From DATJGR01 sp963780795 (GTDB taxonomy: Bacteria > Pseudomonadota > Gammaproteobacteria > Pseudomonadales > Azotimanducaceae), in NCBI GenBank assembly GCA_963780795.1, contig CAWADH010000008.1, positions 682,001 to 746,000 on the forward strand: a stretch of DNA of 64,000 nt. The letters are read 5' to 3'. The position numbers were made by a program, and so were the translations under genes. Shown piece by piece: positions 42,829 to 50,702 of the stretch; the first letter of the stretch is position 1, and every line of letters begins with the position of its first letter. The notes beneath the pieces were generated by a model, which was not told the DNA's origin, searched no databases, and saw nothing but the letters and a program-made list of their open reading frames with translations.

Positions 42829-44025
42829 TCAGCGCGCCAGTTCGCCTTCCGGCACGGGCCCCGCCGCGACGATCAGCGCAAACGCCACGCCCGACAGCGC
42901 CGCGAAGGTGAGAAACGCCATCAGGTAGCCGTGAGACGCAGTGATGGCGCCGAGCAGCACGGGACCGCTCGCAATGCCGAGCGTGGACACGGCCTGGCTC
43001 AGCGAGAAGATCTTCGGGTAGTCCATCACGCCGAACGCCTGCGCGAGTATCAGCGGCTGCAGCATCAACAGGTTGCCGACCGTGAAGCCGAACAGACCGG
43101 CACCGATCCACAGCTGACTCGCATTCTCCGCGGCGCCGATCACCACGAAACCCAACAGCTGGCCCACTACTGTGGCGAGCGCGAACTTCTTGATCGACAC
43201 GCGGCCGATGATGAAACCGCCGATCAGTCGGCCGATCACCGACAGCGTGGCGAGCACCGATACGGCAAACGACGCCTGCAGCGGCGTCGCAATCGCTACG
43301 CCTCGCGTGTACATGTGCGCGATGGTCCCCACCTGCGCGCCCATCGCGAGCAGATAGCCGAGCGTCAGCAATACGAAGAAGCGCGACCGGATCGCGACCG
43401 CGAACGCAGTTCCCCGACGCACCGGCGAAGGGGTGCCTGGAGCCGGCATGGCCGGGAACGAACGCACGCCGAACCAGACAATTGGCACGATCACCAGCGC
43501 GAATATTCCGCCGAGCAGCGGCGTGGCGTGCTCGATCGGCCAGCGCTCCAGCAGCGCGGCCGACAGCGGCGTCAGGATCACTCCGCCCAACGACAGGCCG
43601 GTCGACGAAAACGAGAGCGCGACCGGCCGGCTTCCCGGATCGAACCAGCGCGTGATCAACGTGGTGGCCGGCAGCACCGAGATGCCGGTATATCCGATGC
43701 CGAACAACGCGTACACCAGATACAACTGCCACTCGGCACGAATGTGCCCGATGCATGCGATCGCGCTCGCCGAAAAGACGGCCCCAACGATCATGACGAG
43801 CCGCGCATCGCCACGCTGCAGTAAGCGCCCCGTGACGAGTCCGGCCATGCCGCCTGTCAGAAAAAACAGGCCCACCGCAGACGAAATCGACGCGACGGAA
43901 AACCCGCGCTGAGCGGCGAGCGCATGCATGTACACCGACAGATTGTAGAACCCGAGCCCCGACGAAATCGTCAGAATGGCGAACAGATTGCACGCCAAAA
44001 CCCAGCGATAGCGATCCGGCCGCAT
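42829..44025 (-). CDS. Major facilitator superfamily transporter (MCT/OFA-like)
   Basis: A 398-residue inner-membrane protein with 12 hydrophobic segments and the MFS motif near the TM2/3 loop (GLVTGRLLQRGDARLVM). A long central loop with PAMPAPGTPSPVRRG separates the two six-helix halves. The type resembles oxalate/formate or monocarboxylate carriers, so small organic acids are candidate cargoes, but specificity is inference. It begins 35 bases downstream of the tRNA-Gly gene on the same strand; it may be cotranscribed with the tRNA or have a separate start. Confidence 0.88.
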   Translation of the reverse strand: MRPDRYRWVLACNLFAILTISSGLGFYNLSVYMHALAAQRGFSVASISSAVGLFFLTGGMAGLVTGRLLQRGDARLVMIVGAVFSASAIACIGHIRAEWQLYLVYALFGIGYTGISVLPATTLITRWFDPGSRPVALSFSSTGLSLGGVILTPLSAALLERWPIEHATPLLGGIFALVIVPIVWFGVRSFPAMPAPGTPSPVRRGTAFAVAIRSRFFVLLTLGYLLAMGAQVGTIAHMYTRGVAIATPLQASFAVSVLATLSVIGRLIGGFIIGRVSIKKFALATVVGQLLGFVVIGAAENASQLWIGAGLFGFTVGNLLMLQPLILAQAFGVMDYPKIFSLSQAVSTLGIASGPVLLGAITASHGYLMAFLTFAALSGVAFALIVAAGPVPEGELAR

Positions 44026-44060
44026 GCAGATCTTCCGGTTGAGGAACGACGTCGTATGGA

Positions 44061-44134
44061 TGGAGCGGGTGGAGGGAATCGAACCCTCGTATGCAGCTTG
44101 GGAAGCTGCCGTTCTGCCATTGAACTACACCCGC
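44061..44134 (-). tRNA. tRNA-Gly (anticodon CCC)
   Basis: A complete cloverleaf. The acceptor stem pairs GCGGGTG with CACCCGC, the D-arm is GTTC...GAAC, the anticodon stem is GCAGC/GCTGC around the loop TTCCCAA (anticodon CCC), the T-arm is CGAGGGTTCGATTCCCT-like, and discriminator T plus CCA is encoded. It decodes GGG. It runs toward the MFS gene at 44025. The sequence is close to the bacterial glyU type. Confidence 0.96.
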
Positions 44135-44276
44135 AACGGGGTCGAATTATGGCACGCTTCGGTTCCGGTTCGGTGGGACATCGCTTCGAGCGCGGCGGAG
44201 GTGTGTGTGGTCGTGTCTCCATCGACGGTGAGCTTTGGAGTGAACGCGCGCGTTCACTGATCGAACAAGTCAAAAG

Positions 44277-44294
44277 CCGGTGCCAGGCACCAGG
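44277..44294. repeat. GGTGCCAGGCACC palindromic repeat copy
   Basis: A core palindrome, preceded by a TCGAACAAGTC direct repeat at 44261-44271. It is the weaker partner of the larger copy at 44305-44347. Confidence 0.7.
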
Positions 44295-44304
44295 CTTTCA
44301 CATC

Positions 44305-44347
44305 GAACAAGTCACCGCCGGTGCCTGGCACCGGCGGTGACTTATTC
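44305..44347. repeat. 43-base near-perfect palindrome of the GGTGCCTGGCACC family
   Basis: Two 21-base arms around one central base pair with a single mismatch: GAACAAGTCACCGCCGGTGCC against GGCACCGGCGGTGACTTATTC. This is the longest copy in the window. An RNA copy would form a very stable hairpin. It lies in a gene-free gap, as do all the other copies. Confidence 0.8.
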
Positions 44348-44392
44348 ATCCTCCAACGAAGGCGCGACGTTGGATGTGGGAAGTGTGGAAGA

Positions 44393-44456
44393 GGCGACGG
44401 GTGATCGGTGCGGAGGCGCATCACACGCCGGGCCGGAGCACCGATCACCCGTCGCC
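44393..44456. other. Large stem-loop: 19-base perfect arms, 26-base loop
   Basis: The arms at 44393-44411 (GGCGACGGGTGATCGGTGC) and 44438-44456 are exact inverted repeats. The 26-base loop itself has a small GGCG...CGCC pairing. It lies 115 bases before the SDR start at 44572 and has no T-tract, so it is not a simple terminator. A structured RNA, a leader element or a dispersed repeat are all possible. Confidence 0.7.
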
Positions 44457-44571
44457 CAACCCTATTGATACTCCCGTGCATCCTGGAACACGGATCGCAC
44501 TTCGCCCACCGGCTGAAATCCCACTGAGGATCGACTAAGGTTGATCGCTCCATCGGGGGAACGAAAACACA

Positions 44572-45336
44572 ATGAGAGTCACCGGCAAAGTCGTCGGCGT
44601 AACGGGCGGCGCGAGTGGAATCGGCCGCGCGTTGGCGCGTCGGTTTGCCGCGGAAGGCGCGAAGCATGTCGTGGTGGCCGATCTCGACGGCAAAGGCGCG
44701 GCGGCGGTTGCGGCCGAGATCGGCGGATCGAGTCGGCAGGTCGACGTCTCCAAAGAGGCGGACATTCAGGCGCTGATCGACACGACCGAACACGAGCACG
44801 GTCCGATCGAACTCTTCTGCTCGAACGCCGGCATCGGTATCGGTCGCGGTATCGAAGCGTCCGACGACACGTGGCAGAAGATCTGGGAAGTGAACCTGAT
44901 GTCGCACGTGTACGCCGCGCGCAACCTCATTCCACGCATGGTGAAACGCGGCGGCGGCTACCTGCTGAACACGGCATCGGCTGCGGGACTACTGTCGCAG
45001 ATCGGGTCGGTCACGTACGCGGTGACGAAACACGCGGCGGTGGCGCTCGGTGAGTGGCTGTCGATCACGCACGGCCACGAAGGCATCAAGGTGTCGGTGC
45101 TGTGTCCGCAGGCGGTGCGCACCGGTATGACGGCGGGCAGCGACGGCGGCGTGGCCGGCATCGATGGCATGCTCGAACCGGAGCAGGTGGCAGACGCGGT
45201 CGTCGAAACGCTCGATCAGGAGCGTTTCCTCGTGCTGCCGCACCCGGAGGTGCTCACGTACATGCAGCGCAAAACCGCGGACTACGATCGCTGGCTGGCC
45301 GGCATGCGCCGTCTCGCCGAACAGTATCGACGCTAA
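44572..45336 (+). CDS. Short-chain dehydrogenase/reductase (SDR)
   Basis: A 254-residue classical SDR. TGGASGIG is at residues 11-18, the structural SNAG at about 84-87, and Y-A-V-T-K in GSVTYAVTKHAAVALGEWL after a Ser in LNTASAAGLL. The C-terminal EVLTYMQRKTADYDRWLAGMRRL tail is seen in some SDRs acting on alcohols linked to ketone catabolism. The ATG at 44572 has weak GGGGGAACG upstream. It is 19 bases upstream of the EstB-like hydrolase gene with which it probably forms an operon. Confidence 0.92.
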   Translation: MRVTGKVVGVTGGASGIGRALARRFAAEGAKHVVVADLDGKGAAAVAAEIGGSSRQVDVSKEADIQALIDTTEHEHGPIELFCSNAGIGIGRGIEASDDTWQKIWEVNLMSHVYAARNLIPRMVKRGGGYLLNTASAAGLLSQIGSVTYAVTKHAAVALGEWLSITHGHEGIKVSVLCPQAVRTGMTAGSDGGVAGIDGMLEPEQVADAVVETLDQERFLVLPHPEVLTYMQRKTADYDRWLAGMRRLAEQYRR

Positions 45337-45355
45337 CGAGCCAACTGGAGGGAAG

Positions 45356-46495
45356 ATGGGTACCACGATCCACGGCTATTGCCACGAAAAATTCGAACCG
45401 GTCCGCGAAGCGTTCGCCACCAACTTCGCAGATGGCAGCGACCTCGGCGCATCGTTCGCGGTGACGGTGGACGGCGAATACGTCGTCGATATCTGGGCCG
45501 GACATCTCGACGAAGAGAAGAAGACGCCGTGGAAGGAAGACACCATCGTCAACGTTTACTCCACGACGAAGACCATGGCGGCCATCAGTGCGCTGGTGCT
45601 CGCCGATCGCGGCGAGATCGACTTCTACGAGAAGGTCTCGAAGTACTGGCCCGAGTTCGCGCAGAACGGCAAAGGCGACGTCGAAGTGCGCCACTTCATG
45701 AGCCACTCAGCGGGGTTGTCGGGAATGGATGGTCCGGTGACTACGTCCGACGTCTACGACTGGGACAAGATGTGCGGCATGCTCGCAGCACAAGCGCCGT
45801 GGTGGAAACCGGGTACGCAGAGCGGCTATCACGCAATCACACAAGGTTACCTGATCGGCGAAGTCGTCCGGCGCGTCACGGGCATGTCGCTCGGCACGTT
45901 CTTCCGCAAGGAAATCGCCGAGCCGATCGGCGCCGATTTTCACATCGGCCTCGACCCGCGCCACTTCGGCCGCGTTGGCAATCTGATTCCGCCGCCGGGC
46001 GGCGATGCGCCGATCGCGACCGGCGACGCGACGTCGATCGCCGCGCGCACGTTCCGCTATCCGCCGGTGAACGCGCTCGATTCACGCACGGCGGAATGGC
46101 GTCGAGCCGAGATTCCGGCCGGCAACGGACACGGCAACGCGCGATCGGTCGCGAAGGTTCAAACGCTGATCGCGAACGGCGGCAGCGCATTCGGCAAACG
46201 CATTCTGTCGAAAGCCGGTTGCGATCGCGTGTTCGACGAACAGAGCAACGGCCTCGATCTCGTACTCGGTGTGCCGACGCGGTTCGGAATGGGATACGGC
46301 CTCACGAGCGAAGCGTTTCCGCTCGGCCCGAATCCGCACACCGCGTTCTGGGGCGGCTGGGGCGGCTCGTTGGTGATCGTCGACGCCGACGCGCGCGTTT
46401 GCCTCGCATACGTCATGAACAAGATGGGCGAAGGCACCACCGGCGATCTGCGCGGCGGTCGGTTGGCGATGGCGGTGTTCCAATCGCTAGCGTAA
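45356..46495 (+). CDS. Class C beta-lactamase-fold esterase (EstB-like), complete
   Basis: A 379-residue serine hydrolase. S69-T-T-K72 is the catalytic motif, and HFMSHSAGLSGMDG, KPGTQSGYHAITQGYLIGEV and FWGGWGGSLVIVD are the usual class C/EstB blocks. No signal peptide is present, so it acts in the cytoplasm on esters, not beta-lactams. GGAGGGA lies before the ATG at 45356. It is the complete paralogue of the gene cut at the left edge (1-362). The partner SDR upstream suggests hydrolysis coupled to alcohol oxidation. Confidence 0.92.
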   Translation: MGTTIHGYCHEKFEPVREAFATNFADGSDLGASFAVTVDGEYVVDIWAGHLDEEKKTPWKEDTIVNVYSTTKTMAAISALVLADRGEIDFYEKVSKYWPEFAQNGKGDVEVRHFMSHSAGLSGMDGPVTTSDVYDWDKMCGMLAAQAPWWKPGTQSGYHAITQGYLIGEVVRRVTGMSLGTFFRKEIAEPIGADFHIGLDPRHFGRVGNLIPPPGGDAPIATGDATSIAARTFRYPPVNALDSRTAEWRRAEIPAGNGHGNARSVAKVQTLIANGGSAFGKRILSKAGCDRVFDEQSNGLDLVLGVPTRFGMGYGLTSEAFPLGPNPHTAFWGGWGGSLVIVDADARVCLAYVMNKMGEGTTGDLRGGRLAMAVFQSLA

Positions 46496-46499
46496 CGAG

Positions 46500-47321
46500 G
46501 TGAACGGCGCCCTTGCAGAGGACGGCGCCGAACGCGATGCCTGGAAGACCGAAGTTGCGCTGTTCCTCGCGATCACGTTCGGCATCACCTGGGCCATCGC
46601 CATCATGGCGCTGGGTTTTTCCACCTGGTTCGAAGCCCACTTCGGGCCGCTGAGCAGTTCGTCGCCGTTTTTCTACGTCGCCGTCTGGGCGCCGAACATC
46701 GCGGCCCTCGTGCTGACGAGCGCACGAGGCGGCGTTGCTGCGGTGAAGGACCTGTTCTCTCGGCTGTTTCGCTGGCGCGCCAGCGCGTGGGTATGGTTCG
46801 CGGCGCTCGCGTTCTATCCGGCGCTGATGCTGATCGTTCAGTGCATAGGGCTCGCATTCGGGCGGCCGCTCGCCACGCCCGACGTCTGGCTGGCGGTTGC
46901 GATCGGCGTGTTCAACCTGCCGGCGCTGCTGCTCGGACCGCTCGGTGAAGAACTCGGCTGGCGCGGCTACCTGTTGCCCCGAATGCTGCAACGCATGCAG
47001 CCGGCCCGCGCCGCGCTGGTCGTTGGCGCCATCTGGATGCTGTGGCATCTGCCGGCGTTCTTCGCGTCGGGCTTACCGCAATCCGGCATGGCGTTGCCGG
47101 TATTCGTGGTCGCGGGCATCGCACTGTCGGTGTTCGTCACATGGCTGTTCGTCAACGCGAACCACAGCATCCTGATCGCCGGCGTGCTTCCACACGCGAT
47201 CGCGAATGCCTATGGCGCGGCGACCGGGTCGATGACGTGGATCAACGCCGTGGTGCTGGTGGCCGGCGCAATTCTGCTCGTCGCGTTGCTGGGACCTTCG
47301 CTCAAGCCACGCACCGCCTGA
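46500..47321 (+). CDS. CPBP-family intramembrane metalloprotease
   Basis: A 273-residue membrane protein with about seven to eight helices. The CAAX/Bacteriocin-processing motif E150-E-L-G-W-R155 is present, with H183 in LWHLP and a later H-S-I-L and LPHAIAN pair that complete the zinc-type active site. The family includes type II CAAX prenyl proteases; the bacterial substrates are mostly unknown. It starts with GTG at 46500, 5 bases after the hydrolase stop, without a clear ribosome site at proper spacing, so coupling to the upstream gene is likely. It ends in a palindrome shared with the convergent EamA gene. Confidence 0.88.
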   Translation: MNGALAEDGAERDAWKTEVALFLAITFGITWAIAIMALGFSTWFEAHFGPLSSSSPFFYVAVWAPNIAALVLTSARGGVAAVKDLFSRLFRWRASAWVWFAALAFYPALMLIVQCIGLAFGRPLATPDVWLAVAIGVFNLPALLLGPLGEELGWRGYLLPRMLQRMQPARAALVVGAIWMLWHLPAFFASGLPQSGMALPVFVVAGIALSVFVTWLFVNANHSILIAGVLPHAIANAYGAATGSMTWINAVVLVAGAILLVALLGPSLKPRTA

Positions 47322-47328
47322 TCAGGCG
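47315..47328. other. 14-base palindrome holding both stop codons of convergent genes
   Basis: CGCCTGATCAGGCG is perfectly symmetric. The plus-strand TGA (47319-47321) and the minus-strand TGA (47322-47324) abut in its centre. There is no intergenic base between the two genes. It could form a weak hairpin in both transcripts. Confidence 0.6.
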
Positions 47329-48227
47329 AGCGCGATCGCCACGACGCCGGCGGCGATGCACGCCGCGCCGAACAGGCGCGCGCGGCGGTTGTGTTCGCCG
47401 AGTTGCGATCCGCCGAGGAACGCCGCGAACAGCATCGACACTTCGCGTACCGGCGCCACTTGCGATAGCGGCGCCATCGCAACGGCGTATAGCACCAGCA
47501 CGTAGGCAATCGGCGACAGTGCACCGATCGCGAGCGCCGGCCGCCACATCTGTTTCGCATATACGAGCAACGGCAGCGGTTCGCGCTGCCGGATCAACCA
47601 GATCAGCAGCGCGGTCAACGGCAACCGCACGACGTTGCTGAGATAGTCGACCAGCACCGGCGATATGCCGGCGTGCTTCACCGCGTAGCCATCCACCACC
47701 GTGTACGCGGCGATGAACGCACCGGTTACGAGACCGTAGCTAACGCCTGTACGAAGGCGCACCAGATCATGGTGCGAATGCGTCCCGCCACGCATCGACT
47801 TCAGAAGCGCGGGACCGCCCGCGATGACCATGATGCCGCCGACGATTCCCAGCACGCCCATCCACCCGACAGGACCTAGTGCTTCGCCGAGAAACGTCGT
47901 AGCGACGAACGCCGTGATCAGCGGACCCGTGCCCCGGGCGAGCGGATAGACGACCGACAGGTCGCCGAGTCGGTAACCGCGCAACAGCGTCACGAAATAC
48001 ACCACGTGGATCGCGCCGCTTGCGGCGACGAGGCTCCATTGCAGCACGCCGAATGCGGCGACGTCGCGCCACATGAACCAGACGCCGACGGGAGCCCAGA
48101 GAATGCACAGCGCAATGTTGCTGAGGAGCGATACGCGAATGTCGCCGCCGCTCTTTTTCGCCACGAAGTTCCACAGCGCATGGATCAGCGCGGCGACGAG
48201 AACCAGTCCGAACGCGATTGCCGGCAT
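47322..48227 (-). CDS. EamA/DMT-superfamily transporter
   Basis: A 301-residue protein with ten hydrophobic segments in two EamA halves. The second half has GVSYGLVTGAFIAAYTVVDGYAVK, and VREVSMLFAAFLGGSQLGE ends the typical DMT pattern. The family exports amino acids, nucleosides and other metabolites; cargo unknown. It is 18 bases downstream of the Gfa-like gene on the same strand and is probably the last gene of the run beginning at the MFS or CoxG gene. Confidence 0.9.
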   Translation of the reverse strand: MPAIAFGLVLVAALIHALWNFVAKKSGGDIRVSLLSNIALCILWAPVGVWFMWRDVAAFGVLQWSLVAASGAIHVVYFVTLLRGYRLGDLSVVYPLARGTGPLITAFVATTFLGEALGPVGWMGVLGIVGGIMVIAGGPALLKSMRGGTHSHHDLVRLRTGVSYGLVTGAFIAAYTVVDGYAVKHAGISPVLVDYLSNVVRLPLTALLIWLIRQREPLPLLVYAKQMWRPALAIGALSPIAYVLVLYAVAMAPLSQVAPVREVSMLFAAFLGGSQLGEHNRRARLFGAACIAAGVVAIALA

Positions 48228-48245
48228 CGATGGTGTGTAGCGTGC

Positions 48246-48869
48246 TTACGTCGCCCTATGCGCGGCACCGTGCCGCGCGACGTTCGCCATAACCGCTCGC
48301 AGTTCGTCCACGCTGAGTACCTTCGGCTGCGCAATCGGGGCGCCGTCGGCAGAGAAGAACGGCGAATGCCGATATGCACCGGTGACGCGCGCCCTCAACA
48401 TCATGCCGCCCAGTCGCACGACCGCGCCGAAAACGCCGGCGCTGCGCGGCTTCGGCTCGCCAGCGGCCGATTGCGTATTCACGCGCATCAGCGCCGGCCC
48501 GAACGATGTATCGAGTGCCTGCGACGAGTTCGTCAGGCAATCGTGTATCAGACCGACGAACGACAGCCGATAGTTCGGCGCGGTGTTGCCAAGCGCGGTG
48601 TTGCAACAGGCGCCGTACCAGCGCATCAGTCCGCGGGGCGTCAGTCTCACGCACGCGAGGTGCTCGCGGCCGGTCGTGAACGTCAGCGCCTGCGGCGACG
48701 TCTGCACGATGTCGGTGCCGCCTCGAGCGTCGAGAATGCGCTCGGGCGCGCCGAGAAAGTAGGCGAACGCCTGGCAGTCTTTGCAGTAGCAGACGCCGCG
48801 ATTGACGACGGCAGCGGTGTCCACTTCACCGGCGAGCTTGCCACAGCGACAGCGCCAGCCATGAGTCAT
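48246..48869 (-). CDS. Gfa/Mss4-fold-like protein (DUF6151 type)
   Basis: A 207-residue protein. An N-terminal zinc-type arrangement C7-R-C9 ... C27-Y-C29-K-D-C32 resembles the Gfa family, and RWYGACCNT resembles the second cysteine block. The C-terminal 90 residues (from about 120) diverge and have no clear match. It is likely a metal-binding enzyme or regulator of unknown function. It overlaps the quinone oxidoreductase gene by four bases (ATGA), the two being translationally coupled. Confidence 0.72.
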   Translation of the reverse strand: MTHGWRCRCGKLAGEVDTAAVVNRGVCYCKDCQAFAYFLGAPERILDARGGTDIVQTSPQALTFTTGREHLACVRLTPRGLMRWYGACCNTALGNTAPNYRLSFVGLIHDCLTNSSQALDTSFGPALMRVNTQSAAGEPKPRSAGVFGAVVRLGGMMLRARVTGAYRHSPFFSADGAPIAQPKVLSVDELRAVMANVARHGAAHRAT

Positions 48870-49891
48870 CGGCCGTCACCCGCATAACCGTTCATCGTTA
48901 CGACGACCTTTCCAACAACCTTGCGGTCGGTCAGCATTCTCATCGCGCTGACGGCTTCCTCGAGGGGAAACGACGCCGATATGTATGGATCGATGCGACC
49001 GGACTCCGCCAGATCGAACAGCGCCTTGTGTACCTGCGCGCCCTTCTCGGGTTCGCGCCTGCCGTACTCGCCCGCGCGTACACCGATCACGCTCAACGAC
49101 TTGATCAATATCAGATTCACCGCGGCTTGCGGCCAACGACCGCTGGTGAAACCGATTGTCAGCAGACGCGCGTTCCAGTTCACGCAACGCATCGACTCGT
49201 CGAACACGTCGCCGCCGACCGGATCGTAGACCACGTCGGCGCCGCGCCCGTCCGTCAGTTCCTTCACGCGATCGCGGAATCCACCCAGGCGACCGTCGGG
49301 CAACGTGTAGTTGATGACGTGATCGGCGCCGCGCGCCTTGACGATGGCGAGTTTCTCGTCGGTGCCGCCGGTGGCGATGACGGTGGCGCCCAGCACTTTG
49401 CCGAGATCGACCGCCGCGAGTCCGACGCCGCCGGTGGCCCCATGCACAAGCAGGGTTTCGCCGGCCTGCAGGTTGCCGCGCGGCACGAGTGCTACATAGG
49501 CCGTCAGATAGGCGGTTTGAAACGACGCCGCTTTCGCATAACTCATGTGCGCCGGAATCGGCTGCGCCGCGCGCGCCGATACGTTCACGGCTTCCGAGAA
49601 ACCGCCGTATCGAATCGCGACGACGACGGCATCGCCGACTTTGTGTTCGGTCACATCGGGACCAATGGCCACGACGTCGCCGGCCGCTTCGCCGCCGGGT
49701 GCGAACGGCAGCGGCGGCTTGAACTGATATTTGCCCTGAATCATCAGAATGTCGGGGAAGTTCACCGCGCACGCCTTGAGGCGCACCTGCACTTCACCGG
49801 CGCCGGGCGGCGGCAGATCGACCTCTTCGAGAACGACCGTACCGATGTCTTCCGCGATGCGGTGGCAGCGAACGCTGCGGATTCGTGCCAC
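48866..49891 (-). CDS. NADPH:quinone oxidoreductase family protein (MDR)
   Basis: A 341-residue MDR enzyme without the catalytic zinc ligands. ACAVNFPDILMIQGKYQFKPPLPFAPGGEAAGDVVAIG is the QOR-type N-terminus. VHGATGGVGLAAVDLGKVLGATVIATGG is the NADPH-binding region, and the SGRIDPYISASFPLEEAVSAMRMLTDRKVVGKVVV ending is normal. It reduces quinones or enones. It lies 12 bases downstream of the CO-dehydrogenase-like medium subunit gene, so it may belong to the same operon. Confidence 0.9.
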   Translation of the reverse strand: MARIRSVRCHRIAEDIGTVVLEEVDLPPPGAGEVQVRLKACAVNFPDILMIQGKYQFKPPLPFAPGGEAAGDVVAIGPDVTEHKVGDAVVVAIRYGGFSEAVNVSARAAQPIPAHMSYAKAASFQTAYLTAYVALVPRGNLQAGETLLVHGATGGVGLAAVDLGKVLGATVIATGGTDEKLAIVKARGADHVINYTLPDGRLGGFRDRVKELTDGRGADVVYDPVGGDVFDESMRCVNWNARLLTIGFTSGRWPQAAVNLILIKSLSVIGVRAGEYGRREPEKGAQVHKALFDLAESGRIDPYISASFPLEEAVSAMRMLTDRKVVGKVVVTMNGYAGDGR

Positions 49892-49903
49892 CCTACGGAG
49901 CCG

Positions 49904-50701
49904 TCAGGAGATCAACGCCGCGACCGCGCGACGCGCCATCACCCGAACCAGATTCGCGCGGAACTCTGCTGTCGCGTGCAGATCGCTGTTGAAACGGTCG
50001 TATTCGATCTCGACCGCGTCGACCGCCTGCGGCGCGAGCTTCGCATTCAATGCCTGCTCGAGATTCACCGCGCGGAACGCACACGGACCGGCGCCAGTGA
50101 CACCGACGCGGATCTTGCCGCCGAAATCGGCCACCAGCACACCGGCCACCGCGTAGCGCGATGCGGGATTCGGAAACTTGCAGTAGGCCGCGCGACGCGG
50201 TACCGGGAACTCCACCGCCTTGACGATCTCGCCGGGCTCGAGCGCGGTTTCGAACAGGTCCTTGAAGTAGCCCTCCGCGGCAATCGTGCGTTTGTTGGTG
50301 TGCACCGTTGCGCCGAGGCCGATCACTGCGGCGGGATAGTCGGCCGCGGGGTCGCTGTTGGCGATCGATCCGCCGATGGTGCCGCGATTACGCACCTGAC
50401 CGTCACCGATCTGTCCGGCGAGATTGCACAACACCGGCAGCACTTTGCGCAGCGCCGACGACCGCGCCACTTCGGCGTGCCGCGTCATGGCGCCGATGAT
50501 CACGCGCTTCTCGTTCACGTCGATGCCGGCGAGACCTTCTACGCTGCCGAGGTCGATGATATCGGTCGGCGCGGCAAGGCGTTGCTTCAGCGTCGGAATG
50601 AGCGTTTGCCCGCCGGAAAGAAACACGGCGTCTTCGCAGTCGGCGCGCAGTTTCGCGGCGGCGTCTAGGCTGGTCGGGCGATGGTAGTTGAAGCTGTACA
50701 T
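49904..50701 (-). CDS. Molybdenum hydroxylase medium (FAD) subunit, CoxM-like
   Basis: A 265-residue FAD-binding subunit of the xanthine dehydrogenase/aerobic CODH family. SGGQTLIPTLKQ (the usual AGGxS/T loop) and TIGGSIANSDPAADYPA are the two FAD motifs. The C-terminal CO-dehydrogenase flavoprotein domain contains GVTGAGPCAFRA. It passes electrons between the 2Fe-2S subunit and its own FAD. The ATG at 50701 follows GGGGGG. One base separates it from the large subunit's stop, so it is translated with it. Confidence 0.92.
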   Translation of the reverse strand: MYSFNYHRPTSLDAAAKLRADCEDAVFLSGGQTLIPTLKQRLAAPTDIIDLGSVEGLAGIDVNEKRVIIGAMTRHAEVARSSALRKVLPVLCNLAGQIGDGQVRNRGTIGGSIANSDPAADYPAAVIGLGATVHTNKRTIAAEGYFKDLFETALEPGEIVKAVEFPVPRRAAYCKFPNPASRYAVAGVLVADFGGKIRVGVTGAGPCAFRAVNLEQALNAKLAPQAVDAVEIEYDRFNSDLHATAEFRANLVRVMARRAVAALIS

Positions 50702-50702
50702 G

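Larger units (their letters stand above)
44135..44571. other. Repeat-rich intergenic region between tRNA-Gly and an SDR gene
   Basis: These 437 bases hold no convincing protein gene. They contain the tRNA promoter side, two copies of the GGTGCCTGGCACC palindrome with TCGAACAAGTC direct repeats (44261-44271 and 44303-44313), and a large hairpin at 44393-44456. The stretch after 44457 is the presumed promoter of the SDR gene; no confident -35/-10 pair was assigned. Nothing else was seen. Confidence 0.7.

Noticed and set aside
44024..44260. Small plus-strand open frame across the tRNA-Gly gene
   Set aside because: It overlaps the tRNA and has no protein features; the frame is accidental.
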